A stretch of 64,000 nt of DNA, taken from positions 1-64,000 of IMG/VR virus record IMGVR_UViG_3300023236_000006; one strand, given 5' to 3'. This document shows positions 8,057 to 17,630 of the stretch, one piece after another. A program made the translations under genes and the position numbers. Below the pieces are notes generated by a model that was not told the origin of the DNA, did no database searches, and was given only the letters and a program-made list of their open reading frames with translations. The DNA comes from a virus. How positions within the stretch are numbered: the stretch's first letter is position 1; the number at the start of each line of letters is the position of its first letter.

Positions 8057-11000
8057 CAGATGTGGCCCACTTGATGTCAGCATAAGCTGAATACTCGTAA
8101 TTTCCTATAGATATTGATTGATTGTCGTCAACGATTATCTTATTTGTCCCTATGTAAGTCCTATATATATCGTCAGGCGTTATTCCATAGATGTTTGTGG
8201 AGGACTTTACCAGAACCCCATTCCAAATATATGTATTGCTCCAGAACTTCCAGCCAAGTCCTGATATGTCTGCTGGGCTAGTGGCGACCTCAGACCATTG
8301 CCTAAAATCTTGTTCCTGAATTTCCTGTAGGTTTGTAGACTGATACTGCGAAACATTATTAACCATTAGAGGACCAGTAATTCTGATACCCCCAGAGTAT
8401 GAGTCAAAATTGAGAACTGTCGAGAATGTTACTCCTAGCATGTTCCATTGGTCTAGATTGATCACAGGTTGACGGACAAGCTTTCCATTAAGATAAAAGG
8501 CGACACCGTCGTTCACTGCGCCTGTTGCTGCATTAACGGCATACAGCTTTGCCCTCTTTCCTGAAGTCCCAACCTTGGCTAAGTAAAACTTAATGTATGA
8601 GTTCTTTGCTTCAACCTCAAACACTCTGACCTTGTCGGGAAAAGACTCTTCGTCAAACCTCATTGCCATTTGCATAGATACTACCCTATACTTTTCTGAT
8701 AGGTTTAAGTTAACTGGTATTGAAAGCCCTCTGTCTGTGACCCTCTCTTGCTCCCCCACCTTTTTGATTCCGCTGTCTGACGTCAAGTAAAGATAAGGAG
8801 AGCTCCTCTTGTATATCTTGTATGGGTTCCTAGTCTTGTAGTCGTAGTAAAGGTTGTATTTTCTGTAGGGAAACACAGGGAGACCAAACCGAGTCCCAAT
8901 AGGGTTTGAGGTGTCTCCATTGAAAGCCTGAGAGGCATACTCTAGGCTCTTTATCTTTATCTTATCTAAACTGATGCCCTGGGAAACTATCTCTAAGCTT
9001 GTCACCAAAGCTATGTCTAAAAAGTCTATGTTCTTTGGAAGGTAGATGATCGAACCATTGACAACCTCGTACCTTGTTGTCATCCAGTTATCTCCAGGCT
9101 CTACAATACCGCTCTGTGGTGCGCTCATGGTCTCTGTAAAGTATCCTGGTTGCGCTGTCGCTCCTGTAGCTAAGTACTGAAAAGTTATATAACTCTTTAC
9201 GGAGCTATTAGACGTATCAAAACTTCCAGCTAAGAACTTTCTAATTGCTGGGTATCCCACGTTAAACTGCAAAAAATCCAAGTCATAATAAGATCCTGAG
9301 TCACTGTTGGTGACATACTGTGCAAAATGCTTTAGGGGAATGTAATCTTCCCAATAAGAATCTGCTAGGATGTCTATAGAGTAATTATCAAAAATGCTTT
9401 TAGCTCTTAGGCTATAACTCGCTATGTGGCTGGCTGCTCCATCTAGGCTAAAAGAATCTGCAAAGCCTCCGTCAAAGGTTCTGAACCATGTCGATGCGTC
9501 AGTGCCAAAGTGGTTATCTCCTGCATCAGCAACAAAGTCTGTGCTAATGATCTCTGGATCTTGGAAAAAGGCTGAGACCTTCTGAAAGTTTTTGTTGGTA
9601 CAGAAATTTATAGAGTAAATCTTTCCTGAGAATGGGCTCTCAAAGTCTTTGTCTGATCCAACATAAACACTGAGGCGTGACTTGTTCCCAAAGAATGCAG
9701 TAAAGGTTCTTCCGAAATACTTTGCCAAACCGTCTATGTCTATCCCTGCAAAGGCTTTTGTGTTTGCTATCAGGTCTGACTCCGTATACAGAGAAGTCTC
9801 TACTCCTTCGTAGTTTAGGGTGTAAGACACATCCGATCCAGTAACAGATACCTCGAAGTTGTTGGTTGTCAAATTGTCTTCAACTCTAAGCAATACCTGC
9901 TTGTTCTCTGAGTATCCTGAGGTTTCAAAAACCATATAAATAGCCCTGGTATCTTGAGTAAGCATTCTAAGTTTTTCAAAGTATAGGTAGCCAGGTGAGC
10001 TAAAGCTGAAGAACAAGTCTTCGTCTACCACCTGATTACTAGAGTTTTCAGAAACCCAATCCGTATAAGTTGTCTCATCCTGCATAACTAACTGTGGGAG
10101 TCCATAGCTTGGTGTTGAGAGCACGTCATTGTCAAAAACAAGGTTGTCTGAAATTCCCTGATACCATCTTCCGACATTTGGGTATGAATAATTGTTTGTG
10201 TAATCTGCAAAGTTATAATCGAAGTACGCTGTTGTCCCACTGTATGCCGTGTTTACGTTTTCTGGAAACTCTACAGCTTGGCCGTAGGCCATTCGCCTTT
10301 TAGCTACTAAGGAAGGGACTGAGTATGAGTAGATAGCCACGCAGTCTACATCAATCTGAGGAACAGCGTCTGAAGTATAGAATGCTAGAAAGTCTTGGTT
10401 CTTTCCATTAAGTTTAGGAGCTGGTAGAGGGATAGTGGCTGAGTCAAACGTTAGAGTGGCTACCGACTCTCCGTTAATAAGCAAGGAGGCTGAGTCTTTT
10501 AGCGTTTTTATGTTTACGAGCATAGGCCTGAAAGAATCGCCTACATAGTGTGATGCTACAGAGCCTCCTAGCTTTAACCTTAAGAATGCTCCATCGATGT
10601 AGATACCGTCATTTGAGGCTACTGGTCCAAAAATCCTAGTGGAAGATGTTGCAAAAGAGTTTGGCCTAAACCACATTTCAAAAGTGTACTCCTTGTTTCT
10701 TCCTGAATCATTCATAAACCCATACCCTGGTATCAATAGGTTGGGGGTTCCCTGAGAATTTGTCATGACTGTAGCATTCTGAGCCCCATAAACAAGAGGC
10801 ATTCCTGAGTTTTGAGCGACTAGGTTGTCTCCGCCTTTTACGACATAGTAAGCTTTTCTCCCTACTATCCCATACTGATCGGACGGAACTAGGATGTCGC
10901 TGGGTTCTACACCAAAGATATTTTCTTCTTGACCAGATGGGGAAATTCCTAATGACCCGTAGTTGAACTCTTCTGCGTTTTGCCCTACGGTAAGACCATT

Positions 11001-11576
11001 GACATAGACTAGGTGAGTTATTGGACCTGTAATTGATTCTGGGTGGGCCGAGACTACAGAGATTGAGGGGTAGAACGACTCTGAGTTTATTTCTGAAACG
11101 GAAAAGGTTTCTGATATGAAAGACCAGTTAGTGTTTGACGATACTGGAAAGGACGTTGCCTTGGTAACGGGCAGGCCTGTCTCTGAGTCTACATAAGTGT
11201 ACCCTACTGAAATAGAGAGCACTGTTTCACTGACCGCTAGAAGATGAATGCCTATGCAGAAGGTGTCCTTCGTAGAAGAAAACGAATCAACCATAACTGG
11301 ATATACCAGGGGGGACGCTGCGCCAAAAGACGTGAACCCAGAGGTGCTTGTCGTTAACGACATTAGACCCAAGGGTGAAAGTGGGTAAGGAGCTGGATAA
11401 TCTAGGGCTGAACTATCTGGTGACAAGACTTCAGAATTTACTGGCTGCCATTGGGAGAAGTCTCTTTGGGGGTCAGAGACTAATGATAGATAGTCTACCT
11501 GCTCTTCTAGGGCCCAGAGAGCTAGGGGGTGTTCTGCAAATATCTTTTCTGCATAAAGATTCGAGGGTTGAGACAT
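8040..11576 (-). CDS. Large tail/baseplate adhesin with lectin-like domains
   Basis: 1178 aa, the largest gene of the window. Residues about 290-420 look like a concanavalin A/LamG-type fold (EYTFEMWFRPNSF, later LLINGESVATLTF), and a second copy lies near 950-1090 (FYLNGKLVRQPVINLDQWN). The rest is beta-rich and Ser/Tyr/Asp-rich, without transmembrane segments, compatible with a receptor-binding or side tail-fibre protein. TAAAAT sits 6 nt before the ATG, predicting a leaderless mRNA. Carbohydrate binding is inferred from the fold, not demonstrated. Confidence 0.65.
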   Translation of the reverse strand: MSQPSNLYAEKIFAEHPLALWALEEQVDYLSLVSDPQRDFSQWQPVNSEVLSPDSSALDYPAPYPLSPLGLMSLTTSTSGFTSFGAASPLVYPVMVDSFSSTKDTFCIGIHLLAVSETVLSISVGYTYVDSETGLPVTKATSFPVSSNTNWSFISETFSVSEINSESFYPSISVVSAHPESITGPITHLVYVNGLTVGQNAEEFNYGSLGISPSGQEENIFGVEPSDILVPSDQYGIVGRKAYYVVKGGDNLVAQNSGMPLVYGAQNATVMTNSQGTPNLLIPGYGFMNDSGRNKEYTFEMWFRPNSFATSSTRIFGPVASNDGIYIDGAFLRLKLGGSVASHYVGDSFRPMLVNIKTLKDSASLLINGESVATLTFDSATIPLPAPKLNGKNQDFLAFYTSDAVPQIDVDCVAIYSYSVPSLVAKRRMAYGQAVEFPENVNTAYSGTTAYFDYNFADYTNNYSYPNVGRWYQGISDNLVFDNDVLSTPSYGLPQLVMQDETTYTDWVSENSSNQVVDEDLFFSFSSPGYLYFEKLRMLTQDTRAIYMVFETSGYSENKQVLLRVEDNLTTNNFEVSVTGSDVSYTLNYEGVETSLYTESDLIANTKAFAGIDIDGLAKYFGRTFTAFFGNKSRLSVYVGSDKDFESPFSGKIYSINFCTNKNFQKVSAFFQDPEIISTDFVADAGDNHFGTDASTWFRTFDGGFADSFSLDGAASHIASYSLRAKSIFDNYSIDILADSYWEDYIPLKHFAQYVTNSDSGSYYDLDFLQFNVGYPAIRKFLAGSFDTSNSSVKSYITFQYLATGATAQPGYFTETMSAPQSGIVEPGDNWMTTRYEVVNGSIIYLPKNIDFLDIALVTSLEIVSQGISLDKIKIKSLEYASQAFNGDTSNPIGTRFGLPVFPYRKYNLYYDYKTRNPYKIYKRSSPYLYLTSDSGIKKVGEQERVTDRGLSIPVNLNLSEKYRVVSMQMAMRFDEESFPDKVRVFEVEAKNSYIKFYLAKVGTSGKRAKLYAVNAATGAVNDGVAFYLNGKLVRQPVINLDQWNMLGVTFSTVLNFDSYSGGIRITGPLMVNNVSQYQSTNLQEIQEQDFRQWSEVATSPADISGLGWKFWSNTYIWNGVLVKSSTNIYGITPDDIYRTYIGTNKIIVDDNQSISIGNYEYSAYADIKWATSVATPV

Positions 11577-11599
11577 AACTCTATTTTAGCATACTAAAA

Positions 11600-11860
11600 C
11601 TATTTTTCATTGCCTTCTGGCTCTGCTGCTCCCCATTTGCCGATTGGGCAGGTAGCATGTGGCAGCTTTGTTTTTGCGTCCATTAGGCATCCACATTTTC
11701 TGCACTGTCTGCTGAGCTTAAACAAGAACTCACAGCCGAGGCATGCGTCCATTCTTGACTTTGAAACTTCTTTTGACACTCTACCAATAGAAGGGTTCAG
11801 GAGATCCCAGGGGCGAGCGGTCTTCCCCAGCTTTGGGATATTCGGAAGATCTTCGCTCAT
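11600..11860 (-). CDS. Small Cys4+ zinc-binding protein, tail region (paralog 1)
   Basis: 86 aa. Pattern C-x2-C near 40 (CLGCEF), C-x2-C-x-C (CRKCGCLM) and CPIGKW near the end, with an N-terminal ARPWDLLNP motif. The same architecture occurs at 23567-23818 and 30965-31171. Probably binds one or two zinc ions; biological role unknown. Its ATG overlaps the upstream stop (TAATG), so it is co-translated. Confidence 0.7.
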   Translation of the reverse strand: MSEDLPNIPKLGKTARPWDLLNPSIGRVSKEVSKSRMDACLGCEFLFKLSRQCRKCGCLMDAKTKLPHATCPIGKWGAAEPEGNEK

Positions 11861-12294
11861 TATTTTTCAGACTCTTTAGGTTTTGCAAAGTTTTCCTTTT
11901 CGTAAAGATATCCTAGTTTTACGTCAGTCTCTGATGGACTAAAGACTACGAACTTTGGACTTGCCAAAAGGTAGTCGGCTATTCTTTCGTCTGCTCTTAT
12001 AACGTCCACAACTTTGGAGTCTAACACCATGGCTAGGTGATAAACAGATATGTCTTTTGGTGCAGGATTATAGTTTGGGTCCTTTAAGTTTTTCTTTTCT
12101 TGAATCTCATTCTTTAGCTTTTCCAGTTCTACGGGGGCATTTTTCCCTAGAAGCAACTTGTCTATCAGGAATAGCTTTAGGACCTGGACTGTTGTCAGCT
12201 GGACATAGTCTGCATCCCACTTAGGATTGATCTTTGCCTTTTCTGGCTTACGGACGTCGTCTTTAATACTGTTAATAAAATCTTTAATACTCAT
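11860..12294 (-). CDS. Unknown tail-region protein
   Basis: 144 aa, Lys/Asp-rich with a helical centre (LTTVQVLKLFLIDKLLLG) and an acidic helix (VELEKLKNEIQEKKNL). Coupled to both neighbours by overlapping start/stop codons. No family recognised; a virion assembly factor is a reasonable guess from context only. Confidence 0.55.
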   Translation of the reverse strand: MSIKDFINSIKDDVRKPEKAKINPKWDADYVQLTTVQVLKLFLIDKLLLGKNAPVELEKLKNEIQEKKNLKDPNYNPAPKDISVYHLAMVLDSKVVDVIRADERIADYLLASPKFVVFSPSETDVKLGYLYEKENFAKPKESEK

Positions 12295-12983
12295 TAGTCA
12301 AACTTCTTTCTATGCCATGCTATTTTACTGTAGGGAGTGTCTGGGTTTCTGACAATTGTAGATTTTATCTCCACAGTATCTTTCATCCCCTTGTCAAACA
12401 CCATCTTCCAAGAAGATCTCTTGACTGGCAAGATCTGTGCGATGGGGGTTCCAGCTTTGATAGTCCCCGAAAACCCCTCCTCAATAAAAAAAGGAATGTT
12501 TCCTCCACTGGAGTATGCGTCTGAGTCCATTATGGCCGACACTGTTCTAAAAGGCAAGTCGTCCCTGTTCAGGGGATGAGTTACGAGGGTCGACCAGCCT
12601 CTTGGAGTCTTCCAAGCCCATTTCCCTGAGAATACCAAATGGTTGGGAGCAAAGCCTTTAGGTCTTGGCATTGTAGCTCCTAGCCCACCTGGTCTTTCGT
12701 TGATAAAATTGCCAAAGGGAGTCTTTCTGTCCCAGGATAAGCTCAGGTCTCCGTCTTCATCCGTAGAGACTTCGACGTCAGTTGGAAAAGTTATAACGTA
12801 GCCAGAAATCATAGCATCCATGTACGGCATGCACTTTTTTAGCCCTGCGGACTTGGTTCCGTCTTTGTCTGTAAAAAAACTTTCTGCCTTTTTAAACCAG
12901 TCTGGAAGGACTCTCTTAGCTGGTAAAGGTAGGCCAAAGTTGCGAGTACGCTCATTTACGTAAAACTTAATTATTTTCATCAT
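12294..12983 (-). CDS. DUF6065-like protein
   Basis: 229 aa. The motifs KKCMPYMDAMISGYVITFP, KWAWKTPRGWSTLVTHPLN and AGTPIAQILPVKR match, as I remember them, an uncharacterised phage family (DUF6065-like), often near tail fibre genes. Function unknown. A TATACT promoter precedes it with a short leader of roughly 16 nt and no strong RBS. The gene starts with tandem ATGs. Confidence 0.6.
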   Translation of the reverse strand: MMKIIKFYVNERTRNFGLPLPAKRVLPDWFKKAESFFTDKDGTKSAGLKKCMPYMDAMISGYVITFPTDVEVSTDEDGDLSLSWDRKTPFGNFINERPGGLGATMPRPKGFAPNHLVFSGKWAWKTPRGWSTLVTHPLNRDDLPFRTVSAIMDSDAYSSGGNIPFFIEEGFSGTIKAGTPIAQILPVKRSSWKMVFDKGMKDTVEIKSTIVRNPDTPYSKIAWHRKKFD

Positions 12984-13009
12984 AGAGTCCGATCTCTATC
13001 TAGTATACA

Positions 13010-13240
13010 CTATTCTGCGTTAGAGAATGTACCCGTGGAAGCATCATAGAGTTGACCTACGGTTGTGGCACCATTGGCAACTTGAACAAAAGTCGGGTTT
13101 GACATGTACAACGCAGCGGACTGGCCTTCACAATTAAGAACCTGATAAACAACACCCTCGTGTACGACTGCTAGGTAGAATTCGTGAAGGGGACGCTTCA
13201 GCTCGAGTACGGGGTCTAGGTCTGGTAATGGCAATGTCAT
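13010..13240 (-). CDS. Small unknown tail-region protein
   Basis: 76 aa, beta-rich (FYLAVVHEGVVYQVLNCEG). Unrecognised. The start is well supported: TATAAT at 13247-13252 lies 6 nt before the ATG, so the mRNA should begin at the start codon. Confidence 0.6.
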   Translation of the reverse strand: MTLPLPDLDPVLELKRPLHEFYLAVVHEGVVYQVLNCEGQSAALYMSNPTFVQVANGATTVGQLYDASTGTFSNAE

Positions 13241-13247
13241 ACTTTAA

Positions 13248-14219
13248 TTATACACCCCTTTCTATATTAATTTCGGAAACAGTTTTAGACTCATTGTAGC
13301 TGGAGGGGGACACCACGATTCCAAATTTAGTGGACTCTACAGCCGTAGATGCGTTATGAGAATCTGTGCGAATTGGAGAATACAGCGAGGCATCAGAAAA
13401 GGACTCTACAGTTATCATTTTATTCGAAGTCTTAACCCTTAATGAGCGTAAGACAGTCGTGATTTTCCAGCTCACTATCTCAGACACGGAACTTGCTATA
13501 GACTGCAAGACTCTAATGTACTGTGGGTAGCAGGTCTCGCAAGAAGTTCCGCTACAGGTGCCACAATTACAGGAAAAGTAGTAGGTAACCGAGCAACATC
13601 CGTAGCTAGTACCACAGTGGGGTTGGAAGCACGCAGTGGATCCAGGAGAGTAGGCTGTGCAATCTTGCCAGGATATCTGGGTATACCCCGAGCAGTTACC
13701 ATTTGCGTATCGAGAGGAGCAGTAGTTTCCGTACTGTGTACTCCAGCTTGAGCAATAGGGTGGGTTCTGATAACAGATCGGTGTGGGGCAATAGTATCCA
13801 GTGACACAATCGTAGCCATTACAATAGCTGCCAGAACATGTGGAGCAACCGCAGGAATAAGTGTACCCCGTACAGTTGCAACTTTCCGTGATTTGCTCTG
13901 ATGAGACTGACCACCAGTTACCTGCATCGGTAACCCATAGAGCTGCGCCAATGCCTTGTCCCATATCTTTTATTTCTATCTTGACGTCAGGGACTAGGGC
14001 GTCAACAACAACTAGGGGGTACGTAGAAGAAGAGGCAGAAGTTGTTAGTTTTGAAGAAGATATTCCCCACACTCCACGAAGGAAGGACCACTTTCTTTTG
14101 TTACTCTGTCCCAGGATGGCAGAGCTTAAGGAAGACCCAGAAAACTCAGAGGCAAAAATAGTTCTTATAGCTTTTGGGAGTGATTGCTGGTTGGCTCGCA
14201 AGATTGCTTTTATGCCCAT
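13248..14219 (-). CDS. Tail protein with a 22-cysteine central domain
   Basis: 323 aa. Residues 114-230 carry about 22 Cys, many as C-x-C or C-x2-C, with an internal repeat: SCNC..SCGCSTCSG near 114-130 and SCNCGTCSG near 217-224. Flanking parts are ordinary Ser/Val-rich beta segments. This could be a disulfide-stabilised receptor-binding tip or a metal-binding domain. It directly follows a fibre gene (stop and start 1 nt apart). A second Cys-rich protein is at 24060-24875. No known family recognised. Confidence 0.65.
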   Translation of the reverse strand: MGIKAILRANQQSLPKAIRTIFASEFSGSSLSSAILGQSNKRKWSFLRGVWGISSSKLTTSASSSTYPLVVVDALVPDVKIEIKDMGQGIGAALWVTDAGNWWSVSSEQITESCNCTGYTYSCGCSTCSGSYCNGYDCVTGYYCPTPICYQNPPYCSSWSTQYGNYCSSRYANGNCSGYTQISWQDCTAYSPGSTACFQPHCGTSYGCCSVTYYFSCNCGTCSGTSCETCYPQYIRVLQSIASSVSEIVSWKITTVLRSLRVKTSNKMITVESFSDASLYSPIRTDSHNASTAVESTKFGIVVSPSSYNESKTVSEINIERGV

Positions 14220-14220
14220 A

Positions 14221-15906
14221 TTACTCTAGGTCCCCCATCAAGTACCAGACATTCGTATCTCTCTTTATTAGAGTTGCTGAAGAGTACTGGGTCCTTGTTT
14301 TGTTGCTAGGGGTGAAGTTCAGAGATACCCCAGAAGCTCCCACAATAGTAATTTGACCAGAACCTTTCTGCATAACAGTTATCGTTGATCCAATTGGAAA
14401 GGCTACTGAAGAGTTGTTGGGTACCGTGAAGGTAACCTCCGATGTACATTCTACCATCTTGTCTTTGTCTGTGATCTCAAAAGTGTAGGGTCCGTACCTG
14501 GGGTTAAAATCTACAAGACTTGGAGCTATGTCTATAGACGTAGCTTCCCACTTATCCGATGAAGAAGAGTACTGTAACAGGGATTTATCAATCATGCCTG
14601 TTAGGTCTACGTCGGAAAGTTGGGCTACAGATGATGCTGCAGAACCTGGTAGCCAAGTTCCAGAGGCTAGATCATAAGCTAAGACATCCGTGTCTGACAA
14701 TCCAGTTAAATCTACGTCAGTTAATTCTGATAGTGCTGCTGCTGCAGGAAGCACTGGGGTGTAAGTAAGAAGTCCGTCGTCGTAAGCTAAGCCACCAGTG
14801 GTGCTTCCAGTACCCTCAACGGCTACGGATATGTCTGGGCTTGTGGGCTGTCCTCCCAAGGCCCCAGCTACTTCTTGAACATGAAATTGAACATCAGCGT
14901 TTTGACCAATGTACGAGGTACCTGATGACGCCTGGCCTTTAATTCTATAGGTAACTATTGTTCCTACGTCTAGATTATGCTGATCGTAGTACGTCCAGCC
15001 AAAGTCCCTAGTCCCTAGGATTGGCCAAGTGAAGAGATCTGTCTCTACAGAGTCAACCACCCGAACAAGCTTTACCGAGGACGAGCCGAAGTGGTCGCTG
15101 GTCAGGCTTATTAGGTTTACGTAACTAGAAGTCGTAGTTATGGACACTTCTAGTTTCTTTGCTCCATCCCAATAAGTATATACAGATCCTGTGGATGCAG
15201 CAAAAGTGGTTGTACTATTCAATACCCCAAAAGATCCTGCTGTAACTCCAGTTATGGCTGGAGCAAAACTGAAAGCCCCTGTGTTGGAGTTATAGGATAG
15301 CTCTCCTGCTCCTGTGGGGACTCCAGTAGTTACAGTTATGGCATCGATGCCTACAAGTTCTTTTGGCTTCCAGGTTTGATCGGAGTTGTCGAAAAACAGA
15401 ACATCGTTTAAATTAGCTCCTGAGGGGTCTACATTTGTTAGGTCGGAGAGGGTATGCGTGTGGTCGGTAGCAGCTTTTGTATCTAAAGCTGCAAGAATTG
15501 TGCCGATGTCTCCGTCGTTCTCAGCAATGGCTTCTGCTATTTCTTTAAGAGTGTTTAGAGTTTCTGGTGCTGAATCAATTAGAGAGGCTATCTCGGTATC
15601 CGTGTAAGTGTTTGATGCCGTCTCTGAGTCGCTGATGGCTTGTGAGAGGGTACTCTCAGTTGATAAGATAGCTGCATCAAGCTCTGTGTCAGAGTATACG
15701 TTTGCGCTTGCTAAGACGGCTAGTCTGATTGCTTCTATGTCTTCTGCATTCTGGAAATATGGTAACAAGGACCAAGCCGTTACTCCATCACCCATCCTGA
15801 ATGTTTGGTCATCGGTAGATAGGGCAATCTCTCCAGCAGCAAGAACGGGGTCTGAGGAAGACCACTGAGTGTCTGTACCTCTTCTTTGTTGAAGCCTAAT
15901 TAGCAA
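14221..15906 (-). CDS. Tail fibre with Mtd-like N-terminus
   Basis: 561 aa. Starts at a TTG (15906) 6 nt after AGGAG. Residues 1-50 (LQQRRGTDTQW, PVLAAGEIALSTDDQTFRMG) match the N-terminal attachment domain of major-tropism-determinant-like fibres. A coiled-coil follows (near 65-140). The last ~90 residues are a module shared with 17631-19625 and 24884-25519, with consensus (T/S)IPxNxSxxxPIG...GxGxI/V...WxxxGDL. Probably a trimeric host-contact fibre. Confidence 0.75.
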   Translation of the reverse strand: MLIRLQQRRGTDTQWSSSDPVLAAGEIALSTDDQTFRMGDGVTAWSLLPYFQNAEDIEAIRLAVLASANVYSDTELDAAILSTESTLSQAISDSETASNTYTDTEIASLIDSAPETLNTLKEIAEAIAENDGDIGTILAALDTKAATDHTHTLSDLTNVDPSGANLNDVLFFDNSDQTWKPKELVGIDAITVTTGVPTGAGELSYNSNTGAFSFAPAITGVTAGSFGVLNSTTTFAASTGSVYTYWDGAKKLEVSITTTSSYVNLISLTSDHFGSSSVKLVRVVDSVETDLFTWPILGTRDFGWTYYDQHNLDVGTIVTYRIKGQASSGTSYIGQNADVQFHVQEVAGALGGQPTSPDISVAVEGTGSTTGGLAYDDGLLTYTPVLPAAAALSELTDVDLTGLSDTDVLAYDLASGTWLPGSAASSVAQLSDVDLTGMIDKSLLQYSSSSDKWEATSIDIAPSLVDFNPRYGPYTFEITDKDKMVECTSEVTFTVPNNSSVAFPIGSTITVMQKGSGQITIVGASGVSLNFTPSNKTRTQYSSATLIKRDTNVWYLMGDLE

Positions 15907-15962
15907 TATGATCTCCTATCTGGCATAAAAATACCAGGATAGTTAAGTATAACATTGTTTTG

Positions 15963-16082
15963 TTAGCTAAAGGACATGCCACTGTCTTTTTTGTGAGAGT
16001 CTCCAAAGTCACACCTGGTACAGGACTTGGCCTCTGCTTTAGTAAATGGGCATGTAGCTATGACTATATCGTGCTTTCCCAT
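15963..16082 (-). CDS. Tiny Cys-containing protein
   Basis: 39 aa. Contains ATCPFTKAEAKSCTRCDF, a C-x10-C-x2-C pattern suggesting metal binding. It sits 17 nt downstream of the oxygenase gene in the same operon. No clear RBS, so translation may depend on coupling. Moderately supported by the Cys pattern and fit in the gap. Confidence 0.5.
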   Translation of the reverse strand: MGKHDIVIATCPFTKAEAKSCTRCDFGDSHKKDSGMSFS

Positions 16083-16099
16083 AAAGCATAAAATCTTTT

Positions 16100-16771
16100 T
16101 TAGATTAGAGGTATCCAATGTTGCTCCTGGCCTGGTCCTCCTGGTATCAAGTGCTCCATAGGAAGAACATCATATGCGATTGTTATCCTTGGGCCTTCCC
16201 AAGCCCAATCTGCCATAGCGTGTGGGTGGGCCATCTCTGATAAGATTGCACGATTGTTGACATTATGATTAATTCTTTTTTCCTGGTTCGTTACGATATA
16301 GTGTGTCTCAGAAGGCTCTGCTGCTACGGAATAGTATCCGTGAAATAGAGGGGCCCCTCCAGGGCCATGGTCGTGCCAATCTAGCTTCCCAGTCTTTGTG
16401 TGGTTAATATTGAACCAGCCTTGGACTACAAATTTCTGTGACTCAAAATCTATTCCATAGTAATTACAGGCTTCGTGAACCATCTCAGACAAAGCCTTGT
16501 AAAGGTTATGAACACCAGGAATGTTAAACTGGAAGACGTTGTATTGTTGCCACTTCATAGTTGAAACACTGCCAGAGTCTATCCAACCATCTGCTTCGGT
16601 GACAGGGGTGACACCTCTAATCTCAACGTTTTCAATTAGCTGGTACCTGGCCTGTAACTCATTTGCTAAAGACTCCAAGTCATTGTCTAGAAATGACTCA
16701 AAGAACTTATGTGGCTGAGTTGACTTGGAATGGCTTTGCATTGGTTGTGGCATGGCTTTTTCAGGTTGCAT
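16100..16771 (-). CDS. 2OG-Fe(II) oxygenase-like protein
   Basis: 223 aa. The facial-triad pattern is WHDHGPGG (H-x-D) near 130, a distal His in MAHPHA near 185 and an Arg in GPRITIAYD near 200, typical of phage 2-oxoglutarate/Fe(II) dioxygenases of the prolyl-hydroxylase superfamily. Substrate unknown: it lies among tail fibre genes, so hydroxylation of a virion protein is a possibility. Transcribed from TATAAT at the 3' side of 16790 with a short leader containing aaggg. Confidence 0.75.
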   Translation of the reverse strand: MQPEKAMPQPMQSHSKSTQPHKFFESFLDNDLESLANELQARYQLIENVEIRGVTPVTEADGWIDSGSVSTMKWQQYNVFQFNIPGVHNLYKALSEMVHEACNYYGIDFESQKFVVQGWFNINHTKTGKLDWHDHGPGGAPLFHGYYSVAAEPSETHYIVTNQEKRINHNVNNRAILSEMAHPHAMADWAWEGPRITIAYDVLPMEHLIPGGPGQEQHWIPLI

Positions 16772-16816
16772 CGGTAAGACCCTTCTCTATTTAATAATTA
16801 TATCACACAGGTGGAA

Positions 16817-17608
16817 TTACCTGGGTGAAAAGTTAAACGGAGCAAACCCAAAAGGAGCAAAGTTAAACGGGGTAAACCCAAAAGCTCCAAAGGGGGTAAA
16901 CCCAAAAGCTCCAAAGGGGGTAAAGCTAAATGGAGTAAAGCTGAATGGTGTAAACCCAAAAGGAGCAAAACTGAATGGAGTAAATCCAAAAGTGGTTATG
17001 CTTGAAGAGTTGTTTGAGTAAGATCCAGATCCGTTGGAGTTCTCTGCACGAACAGAATATGTTTGAGCAGAGCCACCCTCTTGGCTTACTGACACAGATG
17101 TTCCAGTTGTTGTTCCCGTCTTTCCATCAGAGGATGTCCAGCGATAAGTGGTTATTGAGGATCCACCATTGTTTGGTGCACTCCAGGATACTGAGTCTGT
17201 AGATGTTCCTGTTTGGTTTGTGCTTGATGAAGGAGTTGGAGTGCTAACGGATGGTGCTGCCATGGTTGCTGGAACTGTGGTTATTGTAATAGCCGTTGTA
17301 GCGGATGAGGAACCTGAGTCGCCAGATGCGTTAGAAGCTACAACTGTAAAAGTTGGAGTGCTGGAAGAACCCAGCCCTTCTACCGTTACTGGAGATGAAG
17401 ATCCAGTCCCCGTTTGTCCAGTAGAGGCTGTAACTAAATAAGAAGTTGCAGCTGGTGAGTTAGCTGGAAGTGAAAATGAAACTGTGGCAGCTCCATCGTT
17501 GTATACTCGGCTTGTGCCGACATTGGAAGCTGTTACGCTTACTGGTGTTAGTGGCTCCAGGAAGTCATTCTGTGATGCTGACCTACCGCCTGCTTCTTTT
17601 TTTGCCAT
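16817..17608 (-). CDS. Fibronectin III-like tail protein with FxF(T/A)P repeats
   Basis: 263 aa. Two Ig/fibronectin type III-like domains (about 21-105 and 110-205, with SYLVTAST and TYRWTSSDGKTG strands) are followed by a C-terminal tail of ten pentapeptides FxF(T/A/S)P, x = G, S or N, interrupted by two FGA spacers. The DNA of the repeat is a near-perfect 15-bp tandem array (16817-16990). FN3-like domains are common on phage surfaces; the aromatic-proline repeat is unusual. RBS GGAGA lies 9-10 nt upstream. Confidence 0.75.
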   Translation of the reverse strand: MAKKEAGGRSASQNDFLEPLTPVSVTASNVGTSRVYNDGAATVSFSLPANSPAATSYLVTASTGQTGTGSSSPVTVEGLGSSSTPTFTVVASNASGDSGSSSATTAITITTVPATMAAPSVSTPTPSSSTNQTGTSTDSVSWSAPNNGGSSITTYRWTSSDGKTGTTTGTSVSVSQEGGSAQTYSVRAENSNGSGSYSNNSSSITTFGFTPFSFAPFGFTPFSFTPFSFTPFGAFGFTPFGAFGFTPFNFAPFGFAPFNFSPR

Positions 17609-17630
17609 GTCTTTTCTCTTCTCCTAGTTA

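Noticed and set aside
13496-13951. A 151-residue open frame overlapping the Cys-rich tail gene on the same strand
   Set aside because: Its translation is Thr/Ala/Pro-rich with no RBS and no promoter. It is an alternate frame of a repetitive Cys-rich gene with strong context.
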